Shown here: positions 60,450 to 64,000 of the stretch, one piece after another
How positions within the stretch are numbered: position 1 is the stretch's first letter
Layout: each line of letters begins with the position of its first letter
DNA from: Diphasiastrum complanatum
Lineage: Eukaryota; Streptophyta; Lycopodiopsida; Lycopodiales; Lycopodiaceae
Length of the DNA stretch: 64,000 nt
Direction: 5' to 3'
NCBI GenBank assembly: GCA_029204225.1
Contig: CM055092.1
Coordinates: forward strand, 46,439,486 to 46,503,485
Made by a program: the position numbers and the translations under genes
Notes under the pieces: model-generated
Database searches by the model: none
What the model saw: only the letters and a program-made list of their open reading frames with translations
Told to the model about the DNA's origin: nothing

Positions 60450-61004
60450 TGTCATGTGCCAATCATAGCATCTTAACATCATAATCATTCACAAGCATCA
60501 AATAGCATGGTGAAAGCAAGAAATCAAGAAACAAGATAAAATTAGAGAAACCTTCACCAAATTAGCTTAAAATCATCACCAAATGTAGCTAAACTCAAGC
60601 ACAAACATGTCATTCAAAGAATCAAGCCTTAAGCTAGACTATGACATTAATTCTCATGTGATGTGGGCACATGAACCAAATACATCAACAAAACTCTCAA
60701 AGAGAAGCTTCAAAAACACATAGAAAGTTCAAACCTGAGGAATGAAAAATAGCCTCCAAATTAACACAACCTCCTCTATTTCTATGGTCCTTTGTGCCTC
60801 GAATACGAGTTTGGGGCCTTACTAGTCTAATTTGAACCTTATAACCATTAATATTTAATGAGTCACCACTATTCACAATATAGTGCAGTTGTTTAAACCT
60901 TCTTATTAATTATTCAAGTTAACTAGTCTTATTTTAACTTAGAACCATGGCTGTATTTAGCAATACTTATCGAGCACATGGCTAATTACATGCGGAACAT
61001 GACA
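60450..61004 (-). mobile_element. 3' LTR of gypsy X
   Basis: The ends TGTCATGT and ACATGACA form a perfect 8-bp inverted repeat. On minus it is preceded by a polypurine tract (61005-61016, AGGGGGGAAGAG). No matching 5' LTR was found. Confidence 0.78.
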
Positions 61005-62480
61005 CTCTTCCCCCCTATTTAAGCATTTTTTTCCTCAAAAATGAAGACTATGTGATTCTTCGTCGGGTGTCATGCTTCGTGAGTTCTTTGGCAGTTTCCA
61101 ATATCAGGTCACCTCTCATATAAGAATGATCCTCCCAGGTATTATCTTTAGATGGTATGCCATTTGGTTTTACCAATGCACCAACTAGTTTCCAGGCATT
61201 GACGAACAGAATGTTTTGGGCCATATTTTTATAAATTTATCTTGGTGTTCTTTGATGATAGTTCTTGGCATGGTCAAAGAATCTTGTTGGAGGATAATGT
61301 GCTTGGAAACACAACTTTAAACTTGTCCAACACTCGTTGTAACTTCGAGTTCATCGGTTTTGCATCAACTTCTTTGAATTTGCTGTCATCCATCTTAACT
61401 TTCAAAAGGAGCAGATGGACAGACCCAGTTTGTTGTGCACCAACGTTGGAAGAACATTTTCTCCTAGAAAAAACTTTTGTGCACAACGGCTTGAATTGTA
61501 TCGAATTATAAACCGTCAATTGTGCTTATGGATTTATCTTTTTTCTTTCCACCAAACATAAGCTGGACCTTTGATATGAAGCAAAGCATTACCGATTTTA
61601 ACTTTGTCTGGCCTCGGAAATAATTGGAAGTATTTATCTGAGTTATGTAACCATTCTTCCACATCAGCGGTATCTATATTACCATTGAAGTTCAGCATGT
61701 GATTTTATCCTTGAAATCACTGCCGTCATTTTGGGCCCTTGGTCTTTTCTGCACGCGGTTCATAACATTTGTGACCAGTGAAATTCATAGCATTTCAATA
61801 CTGTCATGGCTGCCTAATGTAGAATTCCAGTCCTTGTAATACCGACTGATGTGGATCTTGAATAGCATCAAGCTTAAAATTGGTTCCAAGCGGCCGTTGT
61901 GAAAAATCATTTGGTGTTGATAAAACATTACTACAAGTCTATTGATCATACATATATAGGTTGCCAATCAGTTATCCCTTGGTTCAATACAGGCTGCATC
62001 CCCTTGTTGTTTTTTAGCATTGTTATCACTTCTGGATCATTATTATAAATGACTTTACCACAATTCTCAAATGTCGAAGGACTAGTATTGGTACTGCAAA
62101 AATGAGGATTGGCATTTACAGATAGCAAACGATTATTATCGATTTATCGAGATTAAAACTGGCATTTAGTTTTTGTGAAATATTACTAAACGCAGAACTA
62201 AAGCTCGACATCATCAATAACATCGTGTCTTGGAACTGTCACAATGTTCGTACATTTTGTTTGGTACTTTGCTGTATAGAAAACTTTGTTTAGATTAGTG
62301 GCAATATCCTGTATGGTAGATAAGCCATTGTCCGAAATCTATTTTTCTTCCGTTCCAATATTCACCTAATTGGTAGTAAGCTCTCGTCGCTCAACGTCAG
62401 GCTTATCGAACTGATCAGTTTTGCTTTTGATTACATCGAAGTCCGAGCTCAAACGTCAAAAATATATATGAAAGTCCAAA
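61005..62480 (-). pseudogene. Gypsy X coding remnants (gag, pre-RT, chromodomain)
   Basis: On minus, from right to left. A gag segment at about 61730-61560 reads DTADVEEWLHNSDKYFQLFP, then ALLHIKGPAYVWWKEK. A pre-RT segment at 61519-61274 ends LQRVLDKFKVVFPS. A chromodomain end at about 61145-61030 reads DNTWEDHSYMRGDLILETAK. The part that should be RT is missing; instead an RT fragment lies on the opposite strand at 61145-61280. Everything is stop-ridden. Sequence from 61800 to 62480 has no recognisable product. Confidence 0.7.
61145..61280 (+). pseudogene. Gypsy RT fragment, opposite strand
   Basis: Plus-strand codons read GMPFGFTNAPTSFQALTNRM, then after a stop YLGVFFDDSSWHGQ. This is the gypsy RT (MPFGL.NAP.TFQ..MN) with the catalytic FDD followed by the usual ILVYS position changed. 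It lies inside a minus-strand gypsy, so it was inverted locally or inserted from another element. Confidence 0.78.
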
Positions 62481-63393
62481 ACTTGATTAAGGAAATTGGA
62501 AATTGAGTGAAAAGGGGCTTTAAGGAAAATTTATTAAATGAAAGATTTGCAAGTAAAAGAAAAGAACCATAAAAAATTTAGAAATTGATGATAAAATTTT
62601 AACGACTATTGTTTCAATGCATTGGTGTGCTCGCGAAAGAAGAAAGAACCGTTAAAGAAATTTGAAAAATGTTGGCAATAAGGTTATTTTCTTGGAACAT
62701 TGGAGTGCCCATAAAAATAATGTATAGTATGTTGTGAAACTGTCACCAAGTGTGCTGCAGACCTCTGGGTTGTCGGTGTCATCTCTGTTGTCATGTAGCC
62801 GTGGGCTGTGGCCTATGGGCTGGCTGTCTCTCTAGGCGTCTACATTGTCTCTGCCGTCTATGCATGGAGGCATCTGGGATCTCAACCTCCCCATCAGAGT
62901 CACTACACAAAATAATCTCCTGTCTCTGTCTCCGACGAGAAAAGCACTCCCTGATGCTCAGCTGTATCAAGGGGTGGTGGGGATGTCTCTGTCTAGTCTC
63001 ACCATCCTCAAGTCCTATTGGCACGAGGCGACCCTTTGTTGTGGACCCCCATCAGTGTGCACAACTGCCGCGTGTCGTTGGTCATGCATGACCCCCATGG
63101 TCAGAGATGACCCCACCTAGACTATGTATATAGAAGTGGATCCCCATGAGCTTGTTATTCATTCTCTCCTGGAGAATGAGGAGTTCTATTGGTGGTCAAG
63201 TCAGGATGATAATCTAGGCCTCAGGATGTAGGTAGGCGAGGATCAAGGTAAGGTATGGTGGTATGGGACACCATGGCTTATCGGAGATCCGAGTTGCTTG
63301 ATGGTGAGAGGTGGCAGCACCTCCATAGATGGGAGGTAACATAGCGTTCGTCACCTGATTTTGTCCTAGCAATGACCGGATCGATGATGGGGT
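62481..63393. other. Unassigned, GC-richer
   Basis: Short frames on both strands have biased composition (for example Arg/Gln-rich HRRQRQCRRLERQ on minus near 62850). I cannot name a family. It may be the continuation of the LINE below or decayed gypsy sequence. Confidence 0.3.
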
Positions 63394-63990
63394 TTATAAC
63401 ATATGGCCTCTTCTACCATGTCTGGGGAGAAAAGATGGGAGAAATTTCTTCCAAAAGGATCTCGAAGAGGAACTAAAGAGAAGTTCTATCATCTTTTTGT
63501 TTTGGCGAATCTCATATGCAATTTTCTTCTTTCGAGTGGTTCTACGGTATACATGAGTTAGGTGGAAGCGTGCGTAGATCAAATTCTGGTGAAGGAGGAT
63601 GCATTCGTGGTCATACCATGGGTTATGTGCTCGATGATGGCGATGGAAAAGCAAGGGATGTAGTGGTATGGGACAAGAAAAAGAGACTGGTCCGCTAAAG
63701 TATGCCCATATGGAAAGAGTCAAAAGTTCCGATAGGGCTTCCCTGTACAAAGGCCTGTTTTGGGGGGTATAGTGATATATGGTCTTCACGATGGATGAAG
63801 GGCAGGAGAGATGGTGATCCTATGAAATAGTCAACAGCACTATGTCCTCCACTATGTGGGAAACAATCATAATCGCCTGAGCAGGCCATTATAAACGGCC
63901 AATCCATGAGCTCACCCAATTGAAGCATATGCTCTCCGTATGCGGTAATTGGATCCTCTGCATCTGCTGATCGTCCGGGCAAGATCGTCC
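63394..63990 (-). pseudogene. LINE ORF2 fragment: endonuclease end and linker
   Basis: Two minus-strand frames overlap. 63982-63695 carries EHMLQLGELMDWPFI, then GDYDCFPHSGGHSAVDYFIG and SPSLLPFI: the C-terminal part of the APE-type endonuclease (G.(F)TCF...G.S.VDY.I.S..L). 63789-63394 carries NPWYDHECILLHQNLIYARF, RTTRKKKIAYEIRQNKKMIE and FWKKFLPSF, the linker before RT. A frameshift near 63790 joins them and the SDH catalytic motif is not readable. No RT follows on the left. The element continues to or beyond the right edge. Confidence 0.82.
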
Positions 63991-64000
63991 CAGTCTATGG

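Noticed and set aside
62750-63120. Overlapping Cys- and Arg-rich frames near the right end
   Set aside because: Frames on both strands look equally biased. This reflects local GC-rich, CTGTCTC-type composition rather than a gene.

Overview
The window is a stretch of land-plant nuclear DNA. Three things point there: a multi-exon host gene with GT-AG introns whose product matches plant VPS36 (ESCRT-II), a CCCTAAA-type telomere-like motif, and wall-to-wall Ty1/copia and Ty3/gypsy LTR retrotransposons primed by initiator methionine tRNA (TGGTATCAGAGCC). Species cannot be told; the density and depth of nesting suggest a large, repeat-rich genome. No rRNA, tRNA or CRISPR array was recognised.

Layout. 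1-8.6 kb holds non-coding repeats: a ~132-bp tandem repeat with a telomere-like core, two copies of an unnamed ~0.9-1.2-kb dispersed repeat (2700-3595 and 7430-8601), and a compound GT/GA microsatellite. 8.6-12.6 kb has a copia LTR plus leader (family K), a gag scrap, and the 3' half of copia element A (minus strand). 12.6-19.2 kb has an unrecognised coding remnant, a copia gag scrap and copia D (minus), the last carrying a solo A-type LTR flanked by TTGAG. 19.2-31.1 kb has a second K leader, a family H gag-protease remnant, and copia L (plus), whose leader is interrupted by a copia B1 element with both LTRs (minus). 31.1-33.9 kb is featureless. 33.9-36.3 kb is copia C, lacking protease and RT (minus). 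36.3-47.4 kb is a block holding copia F, H2, a gypsy 3' end, copia G, a nested gypsy (TSD ATCTA) and copia M. 47.4-50.55 kb is the 5' half of element A (plus). 50.6-52.1 kb has a copia E remnant and a hAT transposase scrap. 53.4-59.4 kb carries the last five coding exons of VPS36 on the minus strand, with copia debris in two introns; its earlier exons must lie beyond the part of the gene I could find, probably past the right edge. 60.4-64 kb has a degenerate chromodomain gypsy and a LINE endonuclease/linker fragment.

Main result. Element A appears to be one insertion torn apart. Its 3' half (9220-12144, minus) and its 5' half (47381-50554, plus) end at the same place in integrase, at a shared 4-bp ATCG. 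The target-site duplication CAATG next to the 3' LTR (9215-9219, read on minus) recurs next to the first 60 bp of the 5' LTR at 36276-36280. The host copia gag reading frame also closes across those two sites. Inverting about 12141-50554 repairs A, the interrupted gag, and apparently a second LTR at the other breakpoint. This is either a real ~38.4-kb inversion or an assembly misorientation. A second theme is a near-palindrome, TTCACACGTGTGAA or close variants, shared by otherwise different copia LTRs and usually about 155-215 bp downstream of the TATA-like box.
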